Source of the DNA: Elusimicrobiota bacterium
GTDB lineage: Bacteria; Elusimicrobiota; UBA8919
NCBI GenBank assembly: GCA_028718185.1
Contig: JAQUMH010000006.1
Location: forward strand, 1 to 64,000
Length of the DNA: 64,000 nucleotides
Direction of reading: 5' to 3'
Position 1 is the first letter of the stretch. Every line of letters begins with the position of its first letter. Positions 9,178 to 18,098 of this stretch are shown one piece after another. A program made the translations under genes and the position numbers. Under the pieces are notes generated by a model, which worked only from the letters and a program-made list of their open reading frames with translations, was not told the DNA's origin and did no database searches.

Positions 9178-10896
9178 ATGTTATATAAAGGAATCCCGGC
9201 ATCGTCCGGTATTGCGATAGGCAAGGCATTTGTTATTGAAGATGAGGATTTTTATGTTATAAAAAGGACCATTTCAAAAGAAGAAGTGCATGGAGAAGTA
9301 GAAAAATTTAAAAAAGCAGTTGAAGATGCAAAAAATGAACTTGAAAAAACAAAAAATCAGGCGATGAAACGGCTTGGCAAAAAGTACATAAAACTTTTTG
9401 ACGCCTACCTGTTTATTGTTGAAGACCCGACACTTAAAAATGACGTCGTTTCCAAGATAACTAAAAAATTAATTAATGCCGAATATGCATTACATGAAGT
9501 GATTGAAGAAAATTCACAAGCATTTGAAAAGATAGAAGACGAGTATTTTAAAGAGCGGGGAAAGGATGTTTTTAACGTCGGCAAGAAAGTTATGAAACAC
9601 TTGATAGGGATTCACAGAAAAACACTGACTAATATTACAGAAGGCTCGATTATTTTTGCTAATAATCTTACGCCGACAGACACAATTACCATGAAAGATG
9701 AAAGTGTAATAGGGTTTGCCACGAATATCGGCGGCAAGACCTCACACACGGCGATTATGGCGCAAGCATTAGGAATACCGGCAGTTGTAGGGATGAGAGA
9801 TATTACGTCACATATTACCCATGGTGATGCTGTTATTGTTGACGGGATAGAAGGTGTTATTATTGTTAAGCCCGATGCAGATACAATGAATAACTACAAA
9901 AGAAGACAGCATCTTTATTTAACCGAACAGCAGGAACTTATCCAGTTTATTGATCTGCCGGCAATTACCATGGACGGGCAAAAAATTGTTGTTGCTTCAA
10001 ATATTGAAATTCCGGACGAAATAAAATCAGTAATTGCAAATGGTGCGGAAGGTATAGGTCTTTTCAGAACAGAGTATCTTTTTTTGAATAGAAAAGAGTT
10101 CCCAACCGAAGATGAGCAGTTTGAATCATACAGGTCTGTTGTGGAAAAGGTCTTTCCTAACCCGGTGGTAATCAGGACTATGGATTTAGGCGGCGATAAA
10201 CTTCTTCCTTTTTTTGAGATGGGCGAAGAAAGAAATCCATTTATGGGTCTGCGGGCAATAAGATTCTGCCTTAAATATCCTGAGATATTTAAGACACAAC
10301 TTAGAGCGATTTTAAGAGCGTCGGTTTTCGGTAATGTTAATATAATGTATCCGATGATTTCCGGGATAGACGAGCTTCGTGCTGCAAATGTCATACTGAA
10401 TGAAGTCAAACAAGAATTAAAAAGTAAAAACATTCAATTTGACGAGGATGTTGAGGTTGGTATAATGATCGAAATCCCGTCTGCGGCATTAACAGTAGAT
10501 ATTTTAGCAAAAGAATCCGATTTTCTATCTATCGGGACCAATGATTTGATACAATATACTCTTGCCGTTGATAGAGTCAATGAATTTGTTACCCATCTTT
10601 ACGAACCGTTGCATCTTTCCGTTTTAAGACTTTTGAAGAATATAATAGATGCCGGTCATAAAGCAGGGAAGTGGGTTTCAATGTGCGGTGAAATGGCAGG
10701 TGACCCATCATATGCCGAAATACTTTTAGGATTAGGGCTTGAACACTTTAGCGTGGCTTCTTCTTCCGTTTTAAGATTAAAAAAAGAAATAAGAAAAATA
10801 GATCTTGCAACTGCCAAAAAGATAACCGATGAAATTCTAGCCGAGTCTAACAGAGAACTTTTAATTAAAAGAGTTAAACAGCGTAAATCACACTAA
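9178..10896 (+). CDS. ptsI: Phosphoenolpyruvate-protein phosphotransferase (Enzyme I)
   Basis: 572 aa, standard length. The N-terminal domain carries the phosphohistidine loop GGKTSHTAIMAQ with His190. The PEP-binding TIM barrel follows, with GLFRTEYLF, GGDKLLPFF, NPFMGLRAIRF and the catalytic cysteine motif SMCGEMAGDP. It takes phosphate from PEP and passes it to HPr. The RBS AGGAGC precedes the ATG. With no EII genes nearby it may serve regulation or a PTS encoded elsewhere. Confidence 0.95.
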   Translation: MLYKGIPASSGIAIGKAFVIEDEDFYVIKRTISKEEVHGEVEKFKKAVEDAKNELEKTKNQAMKRLGKKYIKLFDAYLFIVEDPTLKNDVVSKITKKLINAEYALHEVIEENSQAFEKIEDEYFKERGKDVFNVGKKVMKHLIGIHRKTLTNITEGSIIFANNLTPTDTITMKDESVIGFATNIGGKTSHTAIMAQALGIPAVVGMRDITSHITHGDAVIVDGIEGVIIVKPDADTMNNYKRRQHLYLTEQQELIQFIDLPAITMDGQKIVVASNIEIPDEIKSVIANGAEGIGLFRTEYLFLNRKEFPTEDEQFESYRSVVEKVFPNPVVIRTMDLGGDKLLPFFEMGEERNPFMGLRAIRFCLKYPEIFKTQLRAILRASVFGNVNIMYPMISGIDELRAANVILNEVKQELKSKNIQFDEDVEVGIMIEIPSAALTVDILAKESDFLSIGTNDLIQYTLAVDRVNEFVTHLYEPLHLSVLRLLKNIIDAGHKAGKWVSMCGEMAGDPSYAEILLGLGLEHFSVASSSVLRLKKEIRKIDLATAKKITDEILAESNRELLIKRVKQRKSH

Positions 10897-10903
10897 ATAT
10901 TAT

Positions 10904-12757
10904 ATGAATATTCGTAATTTTTCAATCATAGCCCATATTGACCATGGTAAATCTACTCTTGCAGACAGGCTTTTGGAGTTTACATCGTCAATAACCACTT
11001 CGCACAAAGGACAAGTTTTAGATGCTATGGATTTGGAAAGAGAACGCGGGATTACAATAAAAGCGAAAGCTGTCCGGCTTAGTTATACTGCACCTGATAA
11101 CCAAACCTACCAGTTAAATCTTATTGATACGCCGGGCCATGTTGATTTCACATATGAAGTTTCCCGTGCACTTGCCGCTTGCGAAGGATGTCTATTACTT
11201 GTAGATGCCTCGCAGGGTGTTGAAGCTCAAACCCTTTCTAATTATGAACTTGCCAAACAGCATAACTTAAAAATAATTCCTGTAATTAATAAAATTGACT
11301 TAAAACAAGCTGATGTTCCAAAGACCCAGTATCAAATAGAGAAAATATTGAAAATTACAGAGCCGCCGATTCTTGTTTCAGCAAAACAAAATATTGGTAC
11401 GGATAAAATTGTAAATGCAATAATTGAGAAGATTCCGCAACCTGCCGATGATGTTAAAAAACCGCTCAAAGCGTTAGTTTTTGATTCGCATTATGATTCT
11501 TTCAGAGGGGTGATAATTTATATCCGTGTTTTTGAGGGTGAATTTGTAAATGGCAGGAAGGTGCTTTTTTTCTCAACCGGCGAAAAGTTCGACGTTGAAG
11601 AAGTCGGGTTTTTCCAGGTCCAAAATCCCTCAATACCCGCAGGCCGGCAAAAAACAGATAAGCTATCGGCAGGTGAAGTAGGTTATGTTATTCTCGGGAT
11701 AAGAGATATTCATAAAATAAAAATCGGCGATACAATTACAGACGCTGAAAATCCAACCGCTATGCAGCACCCCGGCTACAAGGAATTAAAACCATTTGTT
11801 TTTTGCGGGTTATACCCGGTAAATCCCGGAGATTATAACAATCTTACAAAAGCAATAGGGAAACTTCATCTTGAGGACTCTGCATTTTTTTACCAGCCGG
11901 AAACATCAGTTGCTCTTGGTTTTGGTTACAGGTGCGGTTTCTTGGGACTTTTGCATATGGATATTATAAAAGAACGGCTGCAACGTGAGTTTGACCTGAA
12001 TTTGATTATTACCGCACCCAATGTCCGGTATAAAATTAAATATATAGAAAATAAAACACCCTCAAGGGCGTTACAGCTTAACGATGTAGATAAATCAGCT
12101 GTAGTTGAGATAGATAACCCGTCAAAATTTCCTGAAAAACAGTTTATTGATAAGGTTTATGAACCATATATTTTAGCCACAATCATTTTACCCGCCCAAT
12201 TCGTTGGCAATGTAATGGCTCTTTGTGAAGGCAAGCGTGGCGATTTCCTGGACATGACATATATTACTGAGGACAAGGTGAAACTCACGTATGAAATGCC
12301 GCTTGCAGATGCCATTGTAGATTTTTATGATAATTTAAAGTCGGTCTCTTCCGGTTATGCATCTTTTGATTATGAAATTTGCGATTATAAAGAATCCGAG
12401 CTGGTCAAGTTAGACATCCTTGTTAATAACGAACCCGTTGATGCTCTTTCTTTTGTTATTCATAAAAATAATGCTGAATTTTATGGGAGAAAGATTGTTG
12501 AAAAATTAAGAGGACTCATTCCCCGCCAGCTATTTGAAGTACCAATCCAGGCATCAATAGCCAATAAAGTCATAGCCCGTGAAAATGTCCGTGCATTGAG
12601 GAAAGACGTCATCGCCAAATGCTACGGCGGTGATATCTCCCGCAAAAGAAAACTTCTTGAAAAGCAGAAAGAAGGCAAAAAGAAAATGAAACAATTCGGC
12701 AACGTATCAATCCCCCAGGAAGCCTTCCTGGCAGTCCTGAAACTCGATTCTGAATAA
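10904..12757 (+). CDS. lepA: Elongation factor 4 (LepA GTPase)
   Basis: 617 aa; family about 600. The G1 motif AHIDHGKST (near residue 10), DTPGHVDF and NKIDLKQAD are intact. The LepA-specific C-terminal part is present with RENVRALRKDVIAKCYGGDISRKRKL cut into clear blocks (ENVRALRKDV; CYGGDISRKRKLL). It back-translocates stalled ribosomes. It begins 7 bases after the ptsI stop and is probably co-transcribed. An extra stretch around residues 232-246 (PAGRQKTDKLSAG region) is slightly longer than usual. Confidence 0.96.
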   Translation: MNIRNFSIIAHIDHGKSTLADRLLEFTSSITTSHKGQVLDAMDLERERGITIKAKAVRLSYTAPDNQTYQLNLIDTPGHVDFTYEVSRALAACEGCLLLVDASQGVEAQTLSNYELAKQHNLKIIPVINKIDLKQADVPKTQYQIEKILKITEPPILVSAKQNIGTDKIVNAIIEKIPQPADDVKKPLKALVFDSHYDSFRGVIIYIRVFEGEFVNGRKVLFFSTGEKFDVEEVGFFQVQNPSIPAGRQKTDKLSAGEVGYVILGIRDIHKIKIGDTITDAENPTAMQHPGYKELKPFVFCGLYPVNPGDYNNLTKAIGKLHLEDSAFFYQPETSVALGFGYRCGFLGLLHMDIIKERLQREFDLNLIITAPNVRYKIKYIENKTPSRALQLNDVDKSAVVEIDNPSKFPEKQFIDKVYEPYILATIILPAQFVGNVMALCEGKRGDFLDMTYITEDKVKLTYEMPLADAIVDFYDNLKSVSSGYASFDYEICDYKESELVKLDILVNNEPVDALSFVIHKNNAEFYGRKIVEKLRGLIPRQLFEVPIQASIANKVIARENVRALRKDVIAKCYGGDISRKRKLLEKQKEGKKKMKQFGNVSIPQEAFLAVLKLDSE

Positions 12758-12791
12758 AAAAACATTTAGTAATATGATATTAAAAAGCTAG

Positions 12792-12821
12792 AAATGCCCA
12801 GCATAGTGGGCTTTTTATTTT
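12792..12821 (+). terminator. Rho-independent terminator after lepA
   Basis: GCCCA (12796-12800), loop GCATAG, TGGGC (12807-12811), then TTTTTATTTTT. It lies 40 bases after lepA and closes the ptsH-ptsI-lepA unit ahead of the sigma-54 region. Confidence 0.75.
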
Positions 12822-12938
12822 TATAAATGATATATAACTATTGATATATTGCACAGAATAATGTAAAATAAGTAAAATTAACCAAGAATTTTTCATTAAG
12901 GTGCATTGTTATGTTATATTCTTACATAATTTTTTGCT

Positions 12939-14024
12939 ATGAATTTAAAAATCAGACAAAAACAAGGTATTTTTTTTAAACAAAAGTTTAATATTACTGC
13001 TAAAATACGTTTGTCTGAAATTATAAAACTTCCTGAAAATAAATACGCTCAGTTAGTTGAAGATGTTGAAAAGGGTTTCTTATTTAAAAAGTTGTCGTCG
13101 TTTTATTATAAAAATCAAAGAATAATAAGTAATAGAAGATTCTCAAAAACTGATTTTTCTTCAGATTTCTTAGAATTTAATGAAAAAGCTAACATAAACA
13201 GAACAGATAATGTTGAAGTTGAATCGTTAATTTCTAAACGGAAAGAAACAGTTTCTATTATAAAAAAATTAGGAATAGCTAATTTAAAAAAATACTTTCT
13301 ATATAATAATGTTGAAAAATCTACTAGAGAAATAAGCTCAATATGTAAAATATCTGAAAAGGATGTAAAAAAAATATATAATTTAATCAATGAATTATCT
13401 GTTCATAATGAATTTTATTATCCTTCAGCGATACAAGGTAATTTAAATATAAATTATTATAAAATTGCTAAAATTGACGATGATGGTTCAAAAGGTTTTA
13501 TTATAAATTATTTTTCTCCAAAATACAGTCAGGGGAAATATATAATTAATTATTCCAATCTTTCAAAATTAAAAAAGCAAGGTACATTTTCAAAAGAAGA
13601 ATTAAAAGAAATAGATAGATTATTAGAAAATCTAAACCTTATTAATAATAAAAAGATGACTATTTTTCAAGTGATAAAAAAAATAACTGAAAAACAAAAA
13701 GGTTATTTATTGTCAGGTGATAAAAAGGATATAATACCGTATACTCAGATGGAATTGGCAAAAGAAATAAAGTCAGATAATAGTTTAGTTAGCCGTGCAA
13801 TTGCTAACAGAAGTATTGAGACTCCACAAAACAAGGAAGTACCATTGCAATTTTTCTTTCCGAGTAAGAAAGATATAAGAAAAGACATAATCAAAAAAAT
13901 AATTGAAAATGAAAAAAATAATCACTTGACTGATAGGGAAATTAAATGTATACTGAAAAACGAGTTTAAAATTGATGTTTCTCGCAGAACAGTTGCGGTA
14001 TGTAGAAAAGAATCAGGAGAATAA
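12939..14024 (+). CDS. rpoN: Divergent RNA polymerase sigma-54 factor
   Basis: 361 aa, shorter than the usual 430-500. The N-terminal IRLSEIIKLPENKYAQL aligns with region I, and the helical middle is poorly conserved. Near residue 270 comes TQMELAKEIKSDNSLVSRAI, then RSIETPQNKEVPLQFFFPS, the HTH and core pattern of RpoN. The RpoN box is SRRTVAVCRK (348-357), where the consensus is ARRTVAKYRE; the Lys-Tyr pair is lost. It would direct polymerase to GG/GC promoters such as those at 15538 and 25654. The gene is lysine/asparagine-rich and starts 35 bases before an NtrC-type activator, which supports the call. Confidence 0.78.
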   Translation: MNLKIRQKQGIFFKQKFNITAKIRLSEIIKLPENKYAQLVEDVEKGFLFKKLSSFYYKNQRIISNRRFSKTDFSSDFLEFNEKANINRTDNVEVESLISKRKETVSIIKKLGIANLKKYFLYNNVEKSTREISSICKISEKDVKKIYNLINELSVHNEFYYPSAIQGNLNINYYKIAKIDDDGSKGFIINYFSPKYSQGKYIINYSNLSKLKKQGTFSKEELKEIDRLLENLNLINNKKMTIFQVIKKITEKQKGYLLSGDKKDIIPYTQMELAKEIKSDNSLVSRAIANRSIETPQNKEVPLQFFFPSKKDIRKDIIKKIIENEKNNHLTDREIKCILKNEFKIDVSRRTVAVCRKESGE

Positions 14025-14058
14025 AAACTAATTATTTTAAAGAAACATAGGTGGTTAT

Positions 14059-15459
14059 ATGACAGAAGTTAAATCTACTATTTTAGTAGTTGATGATGAC
14101 CTAAGTGTAATAGAATCTTATAAGATTTTATTAGAGGATAAATATAATGTTTTAATTGCCAACGATGGTACCAAGGCATTGGAAATATTACAAAAGGAAT
14201 CTGTTAACTTAGTTCTTCTGGATATACTAATGCCTGGTATGGACGGGTTAGAAACATTAAAAAAGATAAAAGAAGATAATGAAGTTGAGGTAATAATGAT
14301 TACAGCAGTAAGGACTGTCCGTACCGCAATTCAGGCAGTGAAATTAGGCGCATATGATTATATCACCAAACCATTTGATATAGATGATTTATTGGCAACT
14401 ATAAATAAGGTTTTAGAAAAGCAGGGTTTAAACAGGCAGATAATTTATTTAAAGGCAGCGCTTAAAAATTATATATATGAAAATATGGTTGGGAAAAGTG
14501 AAAAAATAACCAAAGTGTTTAATATGATTTCAGAAGTCAGCAATAATGATTCAACAATTTTAATTACAGGGGAAAGTGGTACCGGAAAGGAACTCATAGC
14601 AAGGGCAATCCATAATAAGGGCTCAAGAAAAGATAAACCTTTTATTGCTGTTGATTGTGCTTCTATACCGGAAAATTTAGTAGAAAGCGAATTATTCGGT
14701 CATGAAAAAGGAGCATTTACAGATGCTACTACCCAAAGAATAGGTAGATTTGAGTTATCTAGTGGAGGTACTCTTTTTCTTGATGAAATCGGGAATTTAA
14801 AGTTAGATATACAAAGTAAAATATTGAGAGTGTTAGAAGAACGTGAAATCCAGAGGATAGGCAGTAGCAAAATTATAAAAATTGATTCAAGGATAATTTC
14901 TGCTACGAATGTAGATTTAAAAAAAGCTGTAAAAGCAGGACAATTTCGTGAGGATTTATATTATAGATTAAACGTTATACCGATTTTTGCACCGGCGTTA
15001 CGGGAGAGAAAAGAAGACATACCGATGTTAGTGGATTATTTCATTGACTTATATAATAAGGAATTTAATAAAAAAGTTTCCGGGGTATCAGAAGAAGCAG
15101 TAGCTTATCTTAGTAATTATGACTGGCCTGGAAATGTTAGAGAATTACGTAATGTAATGGAAAGATTAATTGCATTAAGTAAAGAAAATATTATATCTCA
15201 TAAAAGATTACCTGTAGATATTTTGCTTTCACAAGAAATAAAACCCGAGGACTATTATGCTACTGTTTCACTAAAAGCAGCAAGGTATGAATTTGAGAAA
15301 CAATTTGTATTAAAAGTTTTAGAAAAAGCTAATTGGAATCAGACAAAAGCAGCAAAACTTTTAGGTATTCACAGAAACGCGATTATCTTCAAAATAGAAG
15401 CTTTTAACCTACGCCCCATTATCAAACAAGCCAAATTAGACCTGCGTTCCAAAAAATAG
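14059..15459 (+). CDS. NtrC-family sigma-54-dependent response regulator
   Basis: 466 aa in three domains. The receiver (1-120) has the acidic pocket DDD at 12-14 and phospho-acceptor Asp55. The AAA+ domain (about 140-375) has Walker A GESGTGKE (171-178), GGTLFLDEIG and the sensor/R-finger region FREDLYYRLNV. A Fis-type HTH (about 420-455) includes NQTKAAKLLGIHRNA. The sigma-54 contact loop is GAFTDA (218-223) where the consensus is GAFTGA; this variant occurs in other activators. Linked to the divergent RpoN. It probably binds the palindromes at 15463 and 25569. RBS AGGTGG. Confidence 0.93.
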   Translation: MTEVKSTILVVDDDLSVIESYKILLEDKYNVLIANDGTKALEILQKESVNLVLLDILMPGMDGLETLKKIKEDNEVEVIMITAVRTVRTAIQAVKLGAYDYITKPFDIDDLLATINKVLEKQGLNRQIIYLKAALKNYIYENMVGKSEKITKVFNMISEVSNNDSTILITGESGTGKELIARAIHNKGSRKDKPFIAVDCASIPENLVESELFGHEKGAFTDATTQRIGRFELSSGGTLFLDEIGNLKLDIQSKILRVLEEREIQRIGSSKIIKIDSRIISATNVDLKKAVKAGQFREDLYYRLNVIPIFAPALRERKEDIPMLVDYFIDLYNKEFNKKVSGVSEEAVAYLSNYDWPGNVRELRNVMERLIALSKENIISHKRLPVDILLSQEIKPEDYYATVSLKAARYEFEKQFVLKVLEKANWNQTKAAKLLGIHRNAIIFKIEAFNLRPIIKQAKLDLRSKK

Positions 15460-15462
15460 ATT

Positions 15463-15500
15463 GCACAATAAATTGTATACCATTGCACAAATAAAGATAC
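15463..15500 (+). promoter_or_regulatory. Candidate enhancer sites for the sigma-54 activator
   Basis: GCACAA-TAAA-TTGTAT (15463-15478) is an imperfect dyad of form GCACAA-N4-TTGTGC. A second GCACAA half-site lies at 15485-15490. They sit about 50-90 bases upstream of the sigma-54 core at 15538. A perfect version of the dyad lies upstream of the other sigma-54 promoter. Confidence 0.6.
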
Positions 15501-15537
15501 ACTTTTAATTCAAATTCAAATAGGATTGATTTATTTG

Positions 15538-15554
15538 TTGGCACATAATTTGCA
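15538..15554 (+). promoter_or_regulatory. Sigma-54 promoter of the ketoacyl synthase operon
   Basis: TTGGCACATAATTTGCA matches the -24/-12 consensus TTGGCAC-N5-TTGCA at every fixed base. It is 67 bases before the GTG of the ketoacyl synthase, leaving room for the start site near 15566 and for AAGGAGG at 15607. The gene for the activator ends 79 bases upstream. Confidence 0.9.
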
Positions 15555-15620
15555 CCTCTTTCTATTAGACACCACTGACATCACTTTTGGATTTTTAAGA
15601 TTTTTGAAGGAGGTAAATTA

Positions 15621-16952
15621 GTGTCAAATCGTGCAGTAATAACAGGAGTCGGTATAATTGCCCCGAATGGTATTGGCAAAGATAGATATTGGAAAGCAAT
15701 TACATCAGGTGAATCAGGTATAAAAAAAATAAGTAGTTTTGATACCTCGCAATATCCAACCAAAATAGCCGGTGAAGTTTCAGACTTTAATCCGGCAAAT
15801 TATATGGAAAAAAGAAAGTCAAAGATGTTGAGCAGGTTTACCCAATTTGCTTTAGTGGCTACTAAAATGGCAATAGAGGATTCGGCATTAAAACCCGAGA
15901 ATGAAGATCCTTATAGAATGGGGATTTCTTTTGGTAATACACTGGGAGGAGAAGAGATTGATGAGGAGCAGCATATTGTCTTTCATGAAAAGGGTTGGGA
16001 AAATCTTGATCCCTTTTCTTCTGCAAGAGCAAGCAACAATTATGCAGTAGGAGTAATAGCATCAGAATTAAAGATTAAAGGACCAAACATTACTATATCC
16101 ACAGGATGTACTTCTGCGTTAAGTGCTATTGCGTATGCGCTTGATTTAATAAAGTCAGGTAAGACAGATATTGTTATTGCAGGAGGCAGTGAAGCGCCTT
16201 TAGTTCCGTTTGCATTTAATGCATTTTGTGCAGCAGGCGTTCTTTCAAGAAGAAATGAAAAACCGGAAAAAGTAAGCAGACCTTTTGAAAAAAATAGAGA
16301 TGGCTATGTATTAGCCGAAGGATGTGGTATTCTAATAATAGAAAGTTTGGAGCATGCCTTAAAAAGAAATGCTGACATTTATGCTGAAGTAGCAAGTTAT
16401 GGAGTTACCAACGATGGTTTTAGCATGTTAAGAATGGAACCGATGGGTAACGAAGTAGCAAAAGCAATTGAACTGGCATTAAAAAGCGGAAATTTAGAAG
16501 CAGGAGATATAGATTACATAAATGCACATGGAAGTTCTTCTCCGTTATCAGATAAAAGGGAGACGAATGCGATTAAACTATCTTTAGGTGAACATGCCTA
16601 TAAAACACCGATTAGTTCAATAAAATCAATGGTAGGACAACCATTAGCAGCAACCGGAGGAATTCAAGCCATTACTACGGCTTTAGCAATAAAAAACAGA
16701 TGTATCCCTCCGACAATAAACTATGAAGAAGAAGATCCGGATTGTGACCTTAATTACACTCCCAATAAATCACAAACTTGTGAGATAGATGCTGCATTAA
16801 TAAATGGTTTTGGACTTGGAGGTAACAATATTTCAATGATTTTGAAAAAATATGATAGTATCCCTGAAAGTGTTCCCAGAAATATTGTTACAGATTTCAA
16901 AGTAGAGATACCTCAATCATATAGTAATTTCCAAAATGCACAAAGTCGGTAA
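15621..16952 (+). CDS. Beta-ketoacyl-ACP synthase II-like condensing enzyme with altered triad
   Basis: 443 aa, slightly longer than FabF (about 412) by a C-terminal extension. The thiolase fold is clear. Active-site Cys163 lies in STGCTSA and His303 in NAHGSSSPLSD, at the same numbers as in E. coli FabF. The second catalytic histidine (FabF His340, in GHxLGA) is Gln340 here (SMVGQPLAATGG); the lysine in IKSM is kept. Loss of this histidine may change decarboxylation of malonyl-ACP. It may be a specialised or polyketide-type synthase, not the housekeeping FabF. GTG start with AAGGAGG; first gene after the sigma-54 promoter. Confidence 0.88.
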   Translation: MSNRAVITGVGIIAPNGIGKDRYWKAITSGESGIKKISSFDTSQYPTKIAGEVSDFNPANYMEKRKSKMLSRFTQFALVATKMAIEDSALKPENEDPYRMGISFGNTLGGEEIDEEQHIVFHEKGWENLDPFSSARASNNYAVGVIASELKIKGPNITISTGCTSALSAIAYALDLIKSGKTDIVIAGGSEAPLVPFAFNAFCAAGVLSRRNEKPEKVSRPFEKNRDGYVLAEGCGILIIESLEHALKRNADIYAEVASYGVTNDGFSMLRMEPMGNEVAKAIELALKSGNLEAGDIDYINAHGSSSPLSDKRETNAIKLSLGEHAYKTPISSIKSMVGQPLAATGGIQAITTALAIKNRCIPPTINYEEEDPDCDLNYTPNKSQTCEIDAALINGFGLGGNNISMILKKYDSIPESVPRNIVTDFKVEIPQSYSNFQNAQSR

Positions 16953-17038
16953 TATTTAAAATTATTGACAGTTTTTAATAAAAGGAGTAAAATTGACAGA
17001 AGATAGAATCTAAATTTTAGAAGTAGAAAAGGGGGAAA

Positions 17039-17989
17039 ATGAAAAAAGTATTTTTGTTTTTAAGTTTAATTGGGGTTGTATTGATTTTGAGTTTTAAAGA
17101 TGTTTTTGCCGGTGCGCCATGGGGTGAGGTTTTGCCGAAAGGGCGTTCTTGGCTCAAGGTGTATTATGTAAGCACCTGGGCATCTGAAAAATATAATGAA
17201 GATAGAAAAATAGTACCTTTAGTTACCGGATTTAAATCTGATGCCAGAGAAAATGTGCCGGCAATGGAGTATGGTTATGGATTAACAGATGATTTATCTG
17301 TTGGAACAATTATCCCTTATACTTATCGCTCTTATAAACTTGAGCCACAAACTATACCTGAACAGAAAGCATCCGGTATCGGGGATGTTAAATTAGGTGG
17401 GCAATATAGGTATTATAAGACGGATATTCTAACGTTAACTTTTAGAAGTACAGTAAAATTACCTACAGGTAAAGTTGATGACCCGAACGATAGGGAAGAT
17501 ATTGATATAGGAACCGGACAGACTTATATAGAATTTACCAATTATGTGGATTATTATCTGTTAGAAAAAACATGGGTAGCAAGTGGGATGTTAAGATATA
17601 ACTTGCAGCTTGAAGGAGAATATGATGCATCTAATGCACAGATAGCTCGTCTAGGCAATACCTACAAAAAGAAAATCGGTGATGAATTATGGTTAGCGGC
17701 CGGTTTAGAGAGACGGGATATCGTTGCTCAGGGATTATCAGCGAGTATGAGGATAGAAGAAAGAATTGATATGAAGGATGACTATACTTCAAATTCTCAA
17801 ACATATGATGAGTCAAAAGAAAAAAATACTTCCGGAGACTATTTATTTCTTCAGCCGGAAATAAAGTACAGCGCATATAAAATTTATAAAATCCCGGTAC
17901 GAGTTTATAGCAATTACAGAATACCCGTATCCGGCAAAAACAACTATGTTACAAACCGCCTTGAAATAGGAATAGACATTTTCTTTTAA
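17039..17989 (+). CDS. Outer-membrane beta-barrel of the phenol-pathway (PF13557-like) type
   Basis: 316 aa. A signal peptide of about 24 residues ends near VFAGAP. The mature part alternates in beta-barrel style and has the family look GIGDVKLGGQYRYY and STVKLPTGKVDDPNDRED. It ends in IDIFF, a terminal-Phe signal for barrel assembly. Such proteins are thought to pass small, often hydrophobic compounds, but the substrate is unknown. It follows the ketoacyl synthase by 86 bases with RBS GGGGG, so it could export or import that enzyme's product. Confidence 0.75.
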   Translation: MKKVFLFLSLIGVVLILSFKDVFAGAPWGEVLPKGRSWLKVYYVSTWASEKYNEDRKIVPLVTGFKSDARENVPAMEYGYGLTDDLSVGTIIPYTYRSYKLEPQTIPEQKASGIGDVKLGGQYRYYKTDILTLTFRSTVKLPTGKVDDPNDREDIDIGTGQTYIEFTNYVDYYLLEKTWVASGMLRYNLQLEGEYDASNAQIARLGNTYKKKIGDELWLAAGLERRDIVAQGLSASMRIEERIDMKDDYTSNSQTYDESKEKNTSGDYLFLQPEIKYSAYKIYKIPVRVYSNYRIPVSGKNNYVTNRLEIGIDIFF

Positions 17990-18011
17990 TCTTTTATTTA
18001 GTTTTTAATAA

Positions 18012-18040
18012 TTGTAGTCGCACGCCCTTGGCGTGCCATA
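18012..18040. repeat. TGTAG-type palindrome
   Basis: TGTAGTCG followed by CACGCC-CTT-GGCGTG (18021-18035). It lies between the barrel gene and the first radical SAM gene. It has no T run and is likely a REP-like copy, not a terminator. Confidence 0.75.
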
Positions 18041-18098
18041 TTATACGTGCTACTGCTCCGTAATTATGTAGTAGATTCTCCTTGACAGTCATATTTTT

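Noticed and set aside
9915-10433. Long open frame (172 codons) on the minus strand inside ptsI
   Set aside because: It lies wholly within a conserved gene on the other strand, has no ribosome site and no recognisable motifs.
15621-16952. Housekeeping fatty-acid synthesis locus
   Set aside because: No acpP, fabD, fabG or fabH nearby, the promoter is sigma-54 type and the active site departs from FabF.
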